Shown here: one piece after another, positions 39,169-49,787 of the stretch
How the letters are laid out: every line of letters begins with the position of its first letter
Numbering within the stretch: the first letter of the stretch is position 1
From: Prochlorococcus sp. AG-363-C02
GTDB taxonomy: Bacteria > Cyanobacteriota > Cyanobacteriia > PCC-6307 > Cyanobiaceae
Reading direction: 5' to 3'
NCBI GenBank assembly: GCA_003278345.1
Contig: QCFH01000003.1
Location: 1-64,000, forward strand
DNA length: 64,000 nt
Program-made: the position numbers and the translations under genes
Notes under the pieces: generated by a model
Databases searched by the model: none
Told to the model about the DNA's origin: nothing
The model's input: only the letters and a program-made list of their open reading frames with translations

Positions 39169-39649
39169 AGATGATTCTTTTGTGTAAGTGTTGTTGGTTT
39201 ATTAATTTGGTTTGCCAGTAGCACTTCGTTATGGACCTACTGCTTCTAGTTAAATCTCTTTCGAGATAAACAAAAGATATCACCTTCTTCCCTTAAGAGT
39301 AAGTAGTGGCGATGAAAAATATAAGTATCAGTAGCTTGTTGCAATTTTTAGAGGTGTATATATTCTGTTGTCACCAAGACTAACGATGTCTATCAAGATC
39401 ATTCTAAAGCATTGTTTTAAATAGAATGGAATCATTTTTAGGAATTATTCTTATATCAAGCAATAAAGTAAATATAATGTATCCATTGGCTTAATGAAGG
39501 AATTGCTGAATCTATATTTGTTGGAGATATTTTAAGCTTCAGCGCCAATAGGTTGCTTATTTATCTATGAGATGACAAAGCTTAGGTCATCAATTTGATT
39601 CTTATACCCTATTTATGGTAGAGATAGAAATAAGAGATTAACTACTTTA

Positions 39650-40099
39650 ATGGCTCAACTAACTATTAAGGTCTCTGCGAAAGCAGAATCTATGATTGCT
39701 CAACTTCAGAAGGAGATCTTTAATCGTAGACGTAAGAAAATTACTGCACATGGTGTAGTTGAAGCCCTTGTAGAAAGCGGAGCCAAGTCCCAGTCTGACA
39801 AGCGTTACGCATCATCTTGGAAGAATCTTATTAAGGATATTGAAAAGGCTGCCAAACAGTCCGAAATTCATGGCAGCAAACCAGCGAGTGTATCTGCTGA
39901 AGAATGGGCAATGCTTCTTGCACATAGAACACGTAAAGGTTCTACTGCAAAGAAGTCAGCTGCTAAAAAAGCAGTCAAAAAGAAATCAGTTGCAAAGAAA
40001 CCCGAAGCGAGCAAAGCCACACCTTTAACAACAGTCGCCCCAAGAAAGGCCAGACGAACTAAAAGATCACCTGCTAAGGCAGCAGCCAAGCTTGCTTAA
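39650..40099 (+). CDS. DNA-binding-like protein with Lys/Ala-rich tail, paralog of 28023-28544
   Basis: Near-identical N-terminal domain, shorter tail; upstream sequence also shared. Confidence 0.8.
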   Translation: MAQLTIKVSAKAESMIAQLQKEIFNRRRKKITAHGVVEALVESGAKSQSDKRYASSWKNLIKDIEKAAKQSEIHGSKPASVSAEEWAMLLAHRTRKGSTAKKSAAKKAVKKKSVAKKPEASKATPLTTVAPRKARRTKRSPAKAAAKLA

Positions 40100-40115
40100 A
40101 TTGGTCAAGTTAAAC

Positions 40116-40155
40116 TGAAACTAAAAAGAGGCAATAACGCCCCTTTTTAGTTTCA
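40116..40155. terminator. Terminator after 39650-40099
   Basis: TGAAACTAAAAAG-aggcaataacgccc-CTTTTTAGTTTCA. Confidence 0.75.
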
Positions 40156-40211
40156 ACACCTAGTGAGAATTGTATTGGCTATTTCGAATAAACATAAAGT
40201 AAATTAGTTAT

Positions 40212-40322
40212 ATGAATAATGATTTTGTTTGGTCTGTTAATTTGATGATGCTCTTATTGATGGTTGGAGTTTTCTGGTGCCTGTATTACATCTTTACTTA
40301 CGATTCGAAAAATCCTCTTTAG
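40212..40322 (+). CDS. Small membrane protein (36 aa), stop abuts 40323 ATG
   Basis: MNNDFVWSVNLMMLLLMVGVFWCLYYIFTYDSKNPL*. Confidence 0.55.
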   Translation: MNNDFVWSVNLMMLLLMVGVFWCLYYIFTYDSKNPL

Positions 40323-40577
40323 ATGAAAAGTTTTAAGCAGTTTATTCTTATAGCTTGTTTCTTCTTTGTTCTATTTGCCTTCTCAACAGGAGCTAGATCT
40401 TACGAGCAGGAAATGCTAGTTGATTGTATTTCAAGTGCTAAAGGGAATCCATCAATCGAAGGTGCCTCTGAAAGCTCTATAGAGAACTATTGTGATTGTG
40501 CTCTCGATTTAATCGTTGACCAAAGTAAAGACGTTAGAGAATCAGGCTATGAATGTGCAGTAATGAATTTTCAATAA
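40323..40577 (+). CDS. Secreted Cys-containing small protein
   Basis: Signal peptide plus CxC; ORF 84 aa. Confidence 0.7.
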   Translation: MKSFKQFILIACFFFVLFAFSTGARSYEQEMLVDCISSAKGNPSIEGASESSIENYCDCALDLIVDQSKDVRESGYECAVMNFQ

Positions 40578-40833
40578 TGAAATTGGTTTAATTCCTTGGA
40601 GTAATAAATCACTTGCTTTAGGCCCAATTTTTGTTTCTAAAAATATTTATGCCTAAGTTTTTATTGACTTCTGTAAGCTAATTCTTAAAAGAAAGAATGC
40701 AGCTTATGTCAAAAAAATGGAATATATAATTTAGCCGTGTGATTTAATTGCTAATTAGATTAAAAATGCATTATTGTTGGTTCCTAGAAGCATACTTTGC
40801 TCTTAGACAAACTGATTGGATTAGCTTTGAATT

Positions 40834-40998
40834 ATGGATTGGGATTCTGCAAGAAAACATTGCTTAGAACGCAATTGGAAGTGGTCTCTAGATTTAATAG
40901 ATCAAGCTCAAAAGGAAATTAAAGAACTGGAAGAGAAGCTTAAAAAATGCGAAGATCAGCAGAAAGCACAACGTTTATACAATGCGTGTAATTATTGA
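40834..40998 (+). CDS. Small coiled-coil protein (54 aa)
   Basis: MDWDSARKHCLERNWKWSLDLIDQAQKEIKELEEKLKKCEDQQKAQRLYNACNY*. Confidence 0.55.
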   Translation: MDWDSARKHCLERNWKWSLDLIDQAQKEIKELEEKLKKCEDQQKAQRLYNACNY

Positions 40999-41525
40999 TA
41001 AAGATTATTTTTAATATTTTGCTTAAAAGGGTACTTATTTTTTATTTTTGCCATAACTATAAAACCTCTATTGACTTGTAAAAGCTATGATATATTCCTT
41101 TATACTTGTTTTTGAAGTTTAGATTTGGTGAATTTTTCGTGTTGGCTGATCAGATGGTATTAAGATAATTATTAGTGTATTAATTTCATCAGCATTGATA
41201 ATTTTGTTAAATATAAAAGCCGGACGCTTTGTTTTTAGAAGCCCTATAGTAGGAATCATAAGTATCTTGCTAACGACATTTCTCATCTATAGAAGTTCGC
41301 AATCTTTTGTGAATAAAATTGATAGCTGGATAGATATTAAAAAAATGAAATTATTAAATCTAGAGATATAATTGATGTTGAAGTGATCTTTAAGGAGGAT
41401 GCTTAACCTTCATATAATTAGTTAATAATACTATTCTAAGTATTAAATAGTACAACTTAGAATAACTCTTCAGATAAAGTTGATTTATTGATTTATAAAG
41501 AATAGAAAAAATCTTTTTAAGTTGG

Positions 41526-41687
41526 TTAAAAACCTTTTAGAGATTTTGCTCCTAATTGAATTTCTAGTTCCATTTTTCTTGCAATAAGTTTCTCTTCCCT
41601 CTTTATGAACCGCATCCCAAACCAAGCAACACCTAAGCCAATAACTGCTGGTAAAGCAGTAGTCGTAACTCTTGCAAGAGAATTCAT
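41526..41687 (-). CDS. Small membrane protein (53 aa)
   Basis: MNSLARVTTTALPAVIGLGVAWFGMRFIKREEKLIARKMELEIQLGAKSLKGF*. Confidence 0.6.
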   Translation of the reverse strand: MNSLARVTTTALPAVIGLGVAWFGMRFIKREEKLIARKMELEIQLGAKSLKGF

Positions 41688-41693
41688 CTCAAT

Positions 41694-41939
41694 TTATTCG
41701 AAAGGTGCTTGCACTGCTTTTGATTCTTTTTCTTCCCAAGGATCATCTATTAGTAGACTTGACCCTGCTATTTTATTTAGCTTTCTCTTGATAGCAAGAG
41801 CTTTCCACTCACACCACATGTCATTAATCAGCCATTGCTGGTTTTGACTCTGTGCCCCATTCTCAAGCAATTTTAGTTGGAAAGACTTGAGCCCCTGCTT
41901 CCATCGCTTGTACTCTTCTTTCCAGTTTTCGTCGTTCAT
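41694..41939 (-). CDS. Hypothetical protein (81 aa), operon with 41526-41687
   Basis: ORF, Trp-rich. Confidence 0.65.
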   Translation of the reverse strand: MNDENWKEEYKRWKQGLKSFQLKLLENGAQSQNQQWLINDMWCEWKALAIKRKLNKIAGSSLLIDDPWEEKESKAVQAPFE

Positions 41940-42100
41940 ACAGCCTAGCTTTTCTTAAACTAATAATCCTGCAGATAAGCTTTAATGCAAGTCCTCTTTA
42001 TTCAATCTCTTTAAAAATTTTTTGGTTTAGAATAAGACTATATAAATTCTTGATATTCTAAATTCAAAGATTTCCTTTCACCTATAAATTGGTTTGATTT

Positions 42101-42505
42101 ATGACGCCTGTTAAAAAGGATTCTGATCCCTTGGAGAATTTCACACAGGAACAATTTGCCAACCTTGGTGAGTCAATTGAAGCTTTAGATCAAGATGAAA
42201 AAAGGTGGAATCAGCAGAAGATGGAGGACGCAGAAACAAGAAAATTAGAAAAAAGATCCTTTAGGAATTTTAAAAAATCTTCTCTTGAGATAATTAATAG
42301 ACTACTATTCTTTTTATTTTTAGGAAGCTTCTTTTTTTCATTCTTTTCTGTTTACGCAATAAGTCATTGGTGGTTTTTGGGATATGTTTTTAGTGCTTTT
42401 TCATGTATTTTGTATCTTCCAAACAGAAAAGCTCTTAAAGAATTAATTGCAGCTTGGCCTAACATCGAAGATTTATTAAAAAAAAAGAGAATGTGGTATA
42501 AATAA
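42101..42505 (+). CDS. Membrane protein (134 aa)
   Basis: Acidic N-terminus, two TM segments. Confidence 0.7.
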   Translation: MTPVKKDSDPLENFTQEQFANLGESIEALDQDEKRWNQQKMEDAETRKLEKRSFRNFKKSSLEIINRLLFFLFLGSFFFSFFSVYAISHWWFLGYVFSAFSCILYLPNRKALKELIAAWPNIEDLLKKKRMWYK

Positions 42506-43246
42506 TCGGAGTCTTAACTCTAAATTCTTTTGATTTTAAAAATATATTCGAGTTAATGGTTTTTTTATGAGTATAAATACTAAAAATCCTCGAGTGCTAG
42601 CAATGAAAATAGATAGAATTGCAAGTGCCACGCAAGTCTGACAGTGAGGGAATCCCATTTAAAATTTAAAATCCATTCCTTCTTTCTAAACTCTTTTCAC
42701 AAAAAAATCTGAAGATATTAATTAAAAATCATCAAGAATAATTTCTCTCCTTTAATAAAAAGTTTACTGCTTTGCTAAAGCCAGTAAAGCAATTTCTTCA
42801 AATAGACTGTCAAGATTAGATTTATAGGTTTTGATTCAATAGAATTTTATAAATCAGGTGTTTTTACTCTTTTCATAGAAAAGTTCAATTTCTAAAGTCT
42901 CTGTAGGGGTCTAAGCTCGTACATAGATACAGAAAGAGCTGGACTCAAAGGGGGGCATCGAAATACGTCCCCCTTATTAATTCATAGCATTTAAATAGAT
43001 AGGGTTTACCCTCTAATAATCAATATTCAAAAGATCAATTTCAATTAAGCTTTAATTTTGAGGATTGATTTTCTGTAGGAGCCTGTTTCTTGACTTATTG
43101 CTTGGATTCATGAAAACACTGCATTAAATTGAGCAAAGCTTCATTTATTTGATTGGTAATTCAGTTGCATACTTCACATTTGGTAGACGGCACATCAAAC
43201 ACTTGCTAAAAAAAGTATTAACCAATACTTTTTGGAAACTTTTTGT

Positions 43247-43384
43247 ATGATTAATGACAATCTTTCAGAGATTCTTCTTGCTGCAATTCTTGTTTCATCA
43301 ACTTATGACAAGGATCAAGCTGTAATCAAATGGGGTGGTTTGGTAATTGCAGTAGCTGCAGTTGCCTCTGCTTTATTTGGTTAG
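43247..43384 (+). CDS. Small membrane protein (45 aa)
   Basis: MINDNLSEILLAAILVSSTYDKDQAVIKWGGLVIAVAAVASALFG*; strong terminator follows. Confidence 0.6.
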   Translation: MINDNLSEILLAAILVSSTYDKDQAVIKWGGLVIAVAAVASALFG

Positions 43385-43429
43385 AGATTTTTAAATGAGC
43401 TGATTTATTTTGAGATATAAATCATTAAG

Positions 43430-43482
43430 TTAGCCCAATAAAAAAGGACCGCATTATGCGCGGTCCTTTTTTATTGGGCTAA
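43430..43482. terminator. Bidirectional terminator
   Basis: TTAGCCCAATAAAAAAGGACCGC-attatgc-GCGGTCCTTTTTTATTGGGCTAA, near-perfect palindrome. Confidence 0.85.
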
Positions 43483-43545
43483 ATCGAATTTTTTGGTTAA
43501 GTTGAGTTGTTTTGGAAGGGATTACAAATAAAAAAATACATGTAA

Positions 43546-44463
43546 TTATAAGTTTAAAACTAATGACCATATAGGAATTGTTATTAGAGCTAAGAGTGTG
43601 CTGAAAACGACTAATAATGTAGCTTTATCTTCATCTTGGGATTTGGCTTGAGCAATTAAAAGAATTGATATTGCTGTTGGTGCAGCAGCTTGGAGAACTA
43701 ATGCGTTCTTCATAATGCTTGGCAACTGAAGTATTAAGCATAGAATCAACATTAAAGTTGGAAGGACTATTAATTTAAGAATTACATTGTTCTTGATAGA
43801 TATAATCTGAATTTTTATTGATGAGAAAGTATATCTATTTAGCAAACTTAAGCGCATTCCAACTACTACGAGAGCTAGAATAATTACAATTCTGGCAGGA
43901 ATCCAAAGGGAAGAGGTTATTTGCTGATTCCAAGGAGAAGCTTGAACTATAAATGCGCCAATCAATCCTTTGCTTGCTGGACTGCTAACAAGCTCTTTGC
44001 AATAAAAAAAACAATGTTTAATGCCGTGCAATTTATAGGAATTTTTCGCCAATATTAGTGGTCCTATTCCCCATATGAATAAAGTTGCTCCAAGGTCAAA
44101 ACCCATACTGTAGACAAGAGCTTCATTAGGGAGCAATGCTAATGAAACAGGAATTCCAAAATAACCCGTATTTCCAAATCCAGTCCCTAACTGCAAAGCT
44201 GTACCATTTAAATTTTTTTTTAAACTAGGAAACATATTCAATATTGCCATTAAGAGACCTATGACAATCAAGGCAATTAGAGCAGCTTCAATTAGTTTTA
44301 AATTGATACCGGTTTTAAGCAGAAGTCCTGTTAAACTAATTGGGATACCATACTTTATTAATAAGTCGGCAAATAATAAAGAAAAACTCTTTTTAAATCT
44401 CCCAAGCAAATATCCAATCAATAAACATGGGATTAATTCCGAAAGTAAGTAAATTATTTTCAT
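43546..44463 (-). CDS. AEC-family transporter (auxin efflux carrier-like permease)
   Basis: ORF 305 aa, ~10 TM; LQLGTGFGNTGYFGIPVSLALLPNEALVYS. Confidence 0.85.
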   Translation of the reverse strand: MKIIYLLSELIPCLLIGYLLGRFKKSFSLLFADLLIKYGIPISLTGLLLKTGINLKLIEAALIALIVIGLLMAILNMFPSLKKNLNGTALQLGTGFGNTGYFGIPVSLALLPNEALVYSMGFDLGATLFIWGIGPLILAKNSYKLHGIKHCFFYCKELVSSPASKGLIGAFIVQASPWNQQITSSLWIPARIVIILALVVVGMRLSLLNRYTFSSIKIQIISIKNNVILKLIVLPTLMLILCLILQLPSIMKNALVLQAAAPTAISILLIAQAKSQDEDKATLLVVFSTLLALITIPIWSLVLNL

Positions 44464-44876
44464 TATTTATTATAAAAGATAAATTTGATAGGTTAGATAA
44501 TTCTACTTTTATTGCTTTTTAATTCATTTTAAGTAAATATAGCAATTATTTTAAGATCAAAACTATTGTAAAGGCTAAACAATGCTGGTTCAACAATTAT
44601 ATCTTTAACAAAAAATAAATGATATTAATTCTTTATTCCCTAGTTCTTCATATTTTGATAATTTTACTATTTCTTTTTCTTCTTATTTATGGTAAAAGGT
44701 TTATAAATCTTGGTGATATTTTGATAATAAACCTTTCAATAAATAAAAATAAATAGCTTACTATTCTTATTTATCCAATCGCTGGAATTTTAAATGGATT
44801 ACTTTTACTATAAAATATTTTATTTGACTTGCAAATTTAGATTTTTTAGTTAGAAATAAATGATGCTATTAAACAA

Positions 44877-45008
44877 ATGCTTTACTTAATACAACTTGAA
44901 GGGCTAATGGTTTTTGCCCTTGCTATTTATATTCTGTTTCGGAGTACTCAGGTAGAGAAAGGTCTTTGGAGAATTACTGCATCTAGAGTCAAAAAGATTA
45001 GGAACTAA
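44877..45008 (+). CDS. Small membrane protein (43 aa)
   Basis: MLYLIQLEGLMVFALAIYILFRSTQVEKGLWRITASRVKKIRN*. Confidence 0.5.
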   Translation: MLYLIQLEGLMVFALAIYILFRSTQVEKGLWRITASRVKKIRN

Positions 45009-45140
45009 AAAAACTTCAGTTTTTGGAGTAAGGCCTATTTATTAGATTAGGAGAAATATATTTTATTTGCTCAGAGTCCTTACAAGAGCCCTTTTTGAAT
45101 TGGTTTTGTTTTCTACAATGAGAGATGTAAAAAAATAAGG

Positions 45141-46589
45141 TTATATTCCTGTCCCTTCTTGATTTGCTTCTTTTACGTTGCTTTGAATAAGATCTGTTAA
45201 ATTTAATTCATTATTTTGACCAGACATTTCGGCAAATTTTTTCCCTTGAGGAATCAATCTTTTCTCGTAAGAGCCTACGGCTTCGTTAAAAGATTTGTTG
45301 AGTCTTAAGAGACTGCTACCAATGGCATTGAATTTCTCTGTAAAAATTGAGAATCTTTTGTAGAGCTCAATAGCATTCTCTTGTATCTCATCAATATTTT
45401 TCTCTATTTCTGCTTGTTGAATAGTTATTGAAAAACCTTTGAGGATTGCCAAAAGACTTGTAGGAAAAGTAAGTATTATTTTTTTACTGAATGCATATTC
45501 TAAGAGTTCTGGATCTCTTTCAAGTGCCATTGAAAGTGCTCCTTCTATCGGTATGAAAAGGATTACACCATCAATCACTTGACCTAATGATCTTAGTTTT
45601 GTCGCATAATCTTTTTTGCTGAGTTGATCTATGTGAGAACGTACTTTCTTTAAATGTTCAGATAAGGCTTTTTCAACTTCGTCTTCACTGTTGGCTTTAA
45701 TTGCATCTAAATAGCTTTCTACAGGAGCCTTTGAGTCAATAATTAATTTTCGATAATTTGGAATAGTTATGACACAGTCAGGTCTATATCGACCTTCAAT
45801 TGTCTCTATATTTACCTGTTCGTCGAAGTCGCAATATTTGGTGAGGCCTACAAACTCTAGAATTCTTTTAAGATTTACTTCTCCCCAACGGCCTTTAATA
45901 TTTGGGGAACGCAGGGCACTTGTTAATTGTTGAGCAGCTCCTTGAACATCGTCACTTCGTTGCCTTAAATCTCTAGTTGTTTGAGCTAATATTCCAAGTT
46001 TTTCCGTTGAGTCTTTGGACATATTCTCCACTTGTTTCCTTAATATCTCAACTTGCTTAGAAAAAGGTTCTCCAACTGTTTCTTTTGTTGCTTTCAACAA
46101 AGCTTCACGAGAATTGTCGAGCATTTCCCCACTTAATGCTTGGAACTGAGAAATCAGATCAGCCCTTGCTTCCTCAATGAATTTAGCTTGACTTGTTTTA
46201 GATTTAAGTTTTTCATAAGCTTCACTTACTTGTATGCTTAGCTGCTTGTTCTCTTTTCTCATTGTTTCGAGGGTTGCAAAATTAAATCTTTGATTTTCTT
46301 TCAGTGCGTCATTCTCTTTATTAGATTCTTCAAGTTTGGTAGAACTTATAGCTGCTTTCTCTTTTGCGTCTAGTAATTTGTTTTGAATAATTCTTAGCTC
46401 GTTTTTTAGAACTTCTCTTTCAAGATGTAATTGCTCTAGAACTTGATCCGTTTTCATGAGGCGATCTTGGAGCAATTGCTCTTTGCTATCAATTGGACCA
46501 AAATTGACTCTTGTTAAGCGTCGACTTAACAAGAAACCGGCTATAAGTCCTGACAAGACACCAGTAATAAAAAGAAGCAAGCTATTCAT
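45141..46589 (-). CDS. rmuC: RmuC family protein
   Basis: N-terminal TM and coiled coil, then NIKGRWGEVNLKRILEFVGLTKYCDFDEQ...RPDCVITIPNYRKLIIDSKAPVESYLDA. Confidence 0.95.
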   Translation of the reverse strand: MNSLLLFITGVLSGLIAGFLLSRRLTRVNFGPIDSKEQLLQDRLMKTDQVLEQLHLEREVLKNELRIIQNKLLDAKEKAAISSTKLEESNKENDALKENQRFNFATLETMRKENKQLSIQVSEAYEKLKSKTSQAKFIEEARADLISQFQALSGEMLDNSREALLKATKETVGEPFSKQVEILRKQVENMSKDSTEKLGILAQTTRDLRQRSDDVQGAAQQLTSALRSPNIKGRWGEVNLKRILEFVGLTKYCDFDEQVNIETIEGRYRPDCVITIPNYRKLIIDSKAPVESYLDAIKANSEDEVEKALSEHLKKVRSHIDQLSKKDYATKLRSLGQVIDGVILFIPIEGALSMALERDPELLEYAFSKKIILTFPTSLLAILKGFSITIQQAEIEKNIDEIQENAIELYKRFSIFTEKFNAIGSSLLRLNKSFNEAVGSYEKRLIPQGKKFAEMSGQNNELNLTDLIQSNVKEANQEGTGI

Positions 46590-46688
46590 AAACTCTTTTT
46601 AGCCATTTTAGGTTCTCTATACATCAGGTTGCTGTTATTAAAAAACAACTCAAGACATAGATTGACGTTTTTATTTGTATCTATAAAT

Positions 46689-46925
46689 TTACTCTTCCCA
46701 TTTAAATGCGACGGTTTCTTCAGCAAGTCTGTCATCAAAAAATTGTCTACACAAATCTTCCATTCTTAATTTTTTTAGATCATCAATTCTTCTTATATCT
46801 TCATCGTTCAATTCATAAGTTGTTAAAACTTTATTGCTCTCATCTCTTTCGATTTCAATTCCAAGCTCTTTAGCTAGCGCTTCGCAGTCAAATTCCTCAG
46901 AACCAAAAGTAAAGCTGATTTTCAT
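46689..46925 (-). CDS. Hypothetical protein (78 aa)
   Basis: ORF downstream of rmuC orientation. Confidence 0.65.
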   Translation of the reverse strand: MKISFTFGSEEFDCEALAKELGIEIERDESNKVLTTYELNDEDIRRIDDLKKLRMEDLCRQFFDDRLAEETVAFKWEE

Positions 46926-47087
46926 TCCTTTAACAAAGTTTTAGGTCAAAATTCTAGCTGGGATGCACTGGAATTGTTTTCATTAACAAATTCCTTATAA
47001 TTTATTTTGGAAGATTGTTTCAATTCCTACAACAAGAAGTTTTTATTTCGCTAGTTTAAAGGAAGTATCATTATCGGAGGTGATCCA

Positions 47088-47189
47088 TTGTCGTATCTAC
47101 CTAACGGTCAAGAGTCAATGGGAATTAGATCATTTGACTGCTCAGTGACTCCCGCCTTGAAAGGTTACATAATTAATAGGTTTATATAG
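47088..47189 (+). CDS. Candidate 33-aa sORF with TTG start and strong SD
   Basis: cGGAGGTGATcca-TTG; (M)SYLPNGQESMGIRSFDCSVTPALKGYIINRFI*; followed by terminator at 47214-47249. Confidence 0.45.
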   Translation: MSYLPNGQESMGIRSFDCSVTPALKGYIINRFI

Positions 47190-47213
47190 CCCTTCTTTTT
47201 TAACCTATTAGTT

Positions 47214-47249
47214 GAAGAGCTGACTACAGGGTAATCAGCTCTTTTTTTA
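47214..47249 (+). terminator. Terminator
   Basis: AGAGCTGActacagggtaaTCAGCTCTTTTTTT. Confidence 0.8.
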
Positions 47250-47479
47250 TAGTAATATTTTCATGTATAAGCAATTAGAACTTTTCTAGTAGGCTTATGA
47301 AAAATACTTTTTAATTGGATGTAAATTTAAAAAAGATTTATAGCTTCTTTTGTACTTTTAGATTGCTTATCATAATTATTACCATCCGATACGAGCCTTT
47401 TAATTATTTCTTGTCAAATGAATTCCAGTTATTTACTTTGATTTAATTTAAATCTTAAAAGAATAGTAAAAAATAGATT

Positions 47480-47911
47480 TTATTCCAATACGTCTATGAA
47501 ACCCTCAGTAATATAAGCTGCCATTGGCATAATATGCTTTTCAATTTCTCTTTCGGATTTTTTCCACTTTATTGAAAGAGCTTCTAATAAATCATTATCT
47601 TTTACATAGTTAATCATTGTATTGGCAAGATGAACAGGAAGGTCACAGTTATTTTTTGTTGCTAGCTTGTCCCATGCTTCTTTATTAAGCTGCCCTAAAA
47701 AATTTAAGTCCTTAGAGTTTGCATACTTAAACAATTCTTCTAGGCCAATATATATATACGTTTGACCTAACTCTTGTAAAAAACTTTCTACTCCTTTACC
47801 TTCCTTAAAATCTTTTAAGATTGAATTAAGAGATTCTTTTTTGCTTTCGTCTCCTTCTTTAATTTCATTCAGGAGTTTAAAAAGAGAACTAAATTCTAAT
47901 TGGGTTGTCAT
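47480..47911 (-). CDS. Hypothetical protein (143 aa)
   Basis: Intact ORF, no recognised domain. Confidence 0.7.
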   Translation of the reverse strand: MTTQLEFSSLFKLLNEIKEGDESKKESLNSILKDFKEGKGVESFLQELGQTYIYIGLEELFKYANSKDLNFLGQLNKEAWDKLATKNNCDLPVHLANTMINYVKDNDLLEALSIKWKKSEREIEKHIMPMAAYITEGFIDVLE

Positions 47912-48181
47912 ATTTTGATGCTGGGTGAATAAATATAATCTAAGCCTTGCCTTGCCCTATAGCAATAAACGTAAAGTTAACTACTATAAAAACTTAAACC
48001 TGTTAAAAAATATTTTAATTAAATGTTATATAGACTATCTTTGTTATGCAATTCATATAGGATTTAATTATATATAATATTAATCTAAATAAACTCTTAT
48101 AAAACTTATTTGATATCTTTTATATAGCCTAACTTAGCCTTGCAATTAATTGTTAATATTAGTTGTTTCTATAAAGCTTAT

Positions 48182-48418
48182 TTAATTAGCATCTTCCACT
48201 TCAGAAAGCTCCTCTTCAAAGAACCATTGAGAATTACCATCCTTAAATTCAATAACCAATCCAAATTGATTCCCATCAACCATTTTATAGCCAACTAGTT
48301 TTCCAATTGAATCTTTTCTAAGACTTATAAGAAGCTTCCTTGGAAGTCGGTCTGTTACTTTCCTAAGGTCAACTTTAAGCAATTGGCCTTCATTCAATTT
48401 TGATGAATCTTTTATCAA
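48182..48418 (-). CDS. DUF2862-like protein
   Basis: GQLLKVDLRKVTDRLPRKLLISLRKDSIGKLVGYKMVDGNQFGLVIEFKDGNSQWFFEEEL. Confidence 0.8.
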   Translation of the reverse strand: MIKDSSKLNEGQLLKVDLRKVTDRLPRKLLISLRKDSIGKLVGYKMVDGNQFGLVIEFKDGNSQWFFEEELSEVEDAN

Positions 48419-48584
48419 AGCTACGATTTTATTTTAAAACTTTTTTAATCTAGCAAGATTCTTAATAAAAAATTATTGATATTCAATCTAATATTAACTT
48501 ATTGTGATTAACCACCTAATATAATTTTATTTTATAATGTATACTTATATCAATTAGAACTCTTCTCCTTGTAACTATATCTTT

Positions 48585-48944
48585 ATGCTTATTTATATAC
48601 CATGTAAATTTATTATTAACTATAAATCTGCATTTAATGAACAAAATAGAATAATCAAAAGATTATTTTTCTTCCTATTAATTGCCATATTGTCAGGGGG
48701 ATGTAATTTGCCACAAGAAGACAGGAATAAATATAAATGGGAAGTTGAGAAGGCTTTAAGCATGCAAACTTTCTATTTAAACAAGGAGTTAAATAAAAGC
48801 ATGGCTTTAGAATCTTCTAGTAGTTTAAATACGTCTCTGGAGTATATAAACTACATTGCTTGCTTGACTTCTAAAAAGCGCCTTGGAGTCAGATTCCATA
48901 TTGCAAAAAATACTTGTCGTATTGATTCTAAAATTAAAAAATGA
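48585..48944 (+). CDS. Small lipoprotein-like protein
   Basis: LFFFLLIAILSGGCNLPQ lipobox; true start probably internal. Confidence 0.55.
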   Translation: MLIYIPCKFIINYKSAFNEQNRIIKRLFFFLLIAILSGGCNLPQEDRNKYKWEVEKALSMQTFYLNKELNKSMALESSSSLNTSLEYINYIACLTSKKRLGVRFHIAKNTCRIDSKIKK

Positions 48945-49000
48945 AAACTCTTTTTTGATATTAATTCTTTCTCTACATTTCTTATACTCTTAGCATGTCT

Positions 49001-49159
49001 TTATTTAAATATGCTTTTAATTAAAATAATTAATATTTTAACAGACCAGAATATAATACCACCATAGATAAAGCCAGCAATACCAGAGCCCCAGTCTCTA
49101 GACAATTTGCCAGTCATTAAAAGAACCAAAATCCCAATTAAAAGAAAATAAATTGACAT
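49001..49159 (-). CDS. Small membrane protein (52 aa)
   Basis: MSIYFLLIGILVLLMTGKLSRDWGSGIAGFIYGGIIFWSVKILIILIKSIFK*. Confidence 0.55.
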   Translation of the reverse strand: MSIYFLLIGILVLLMTGKLSRDWGSGIAGFIYGGIIFWSVKILIILIKSIFK

Positions 49160-49787
49160 TAATGTAAATAGATTATTTTAAAACATTAGTTTAAAATAAT
49201 ATACCTAATTGATTTCATATGATTTGAAAAATAATTACTTTAACAGAAATTTTACATTAAAATAAAATTACGTTCAAAACAAATATAGCAATTAATATAT
49301 ATATAGAACTTTTACTTAACCCTTAATAATCAATTAATAAGAGTTTTAGCAAGAATGAAAATGCTTATTAAAAACATAGCAGCTCGACCATGGATAATCT
49401 CAGACCTAGACAAGCGGGCAAAGGATGACATAAATACCTTGCAGCTAATCTATTTATAACAAATATTTTGTTTTTCGCCACAACTAATTAAGTTCGATTA
49501 CTAGACCATTTCCTTAAATTGAATAGAATTTTTGACCCTTAGAAGATTTGAAACTCGTTTTAGTAAAGGAGTGGTTTAAAATTTATTTCTCAAAACTTCT
49601 TTAGTAGAAAAATTAACGCTCCAATAAATACAGGACCCGATATAGCGGCCATTCCAATTATTACGATTAGTCTAAATGCCTCAAGGTTATCTATTGCTGG
49701 TTCAGTAGCTAATGGCGACAAAATTGAGTAAATCATTATTGTACTGATGACTATTTTTAATTTGTTTATTAATTCCCTTGAGTCAAT

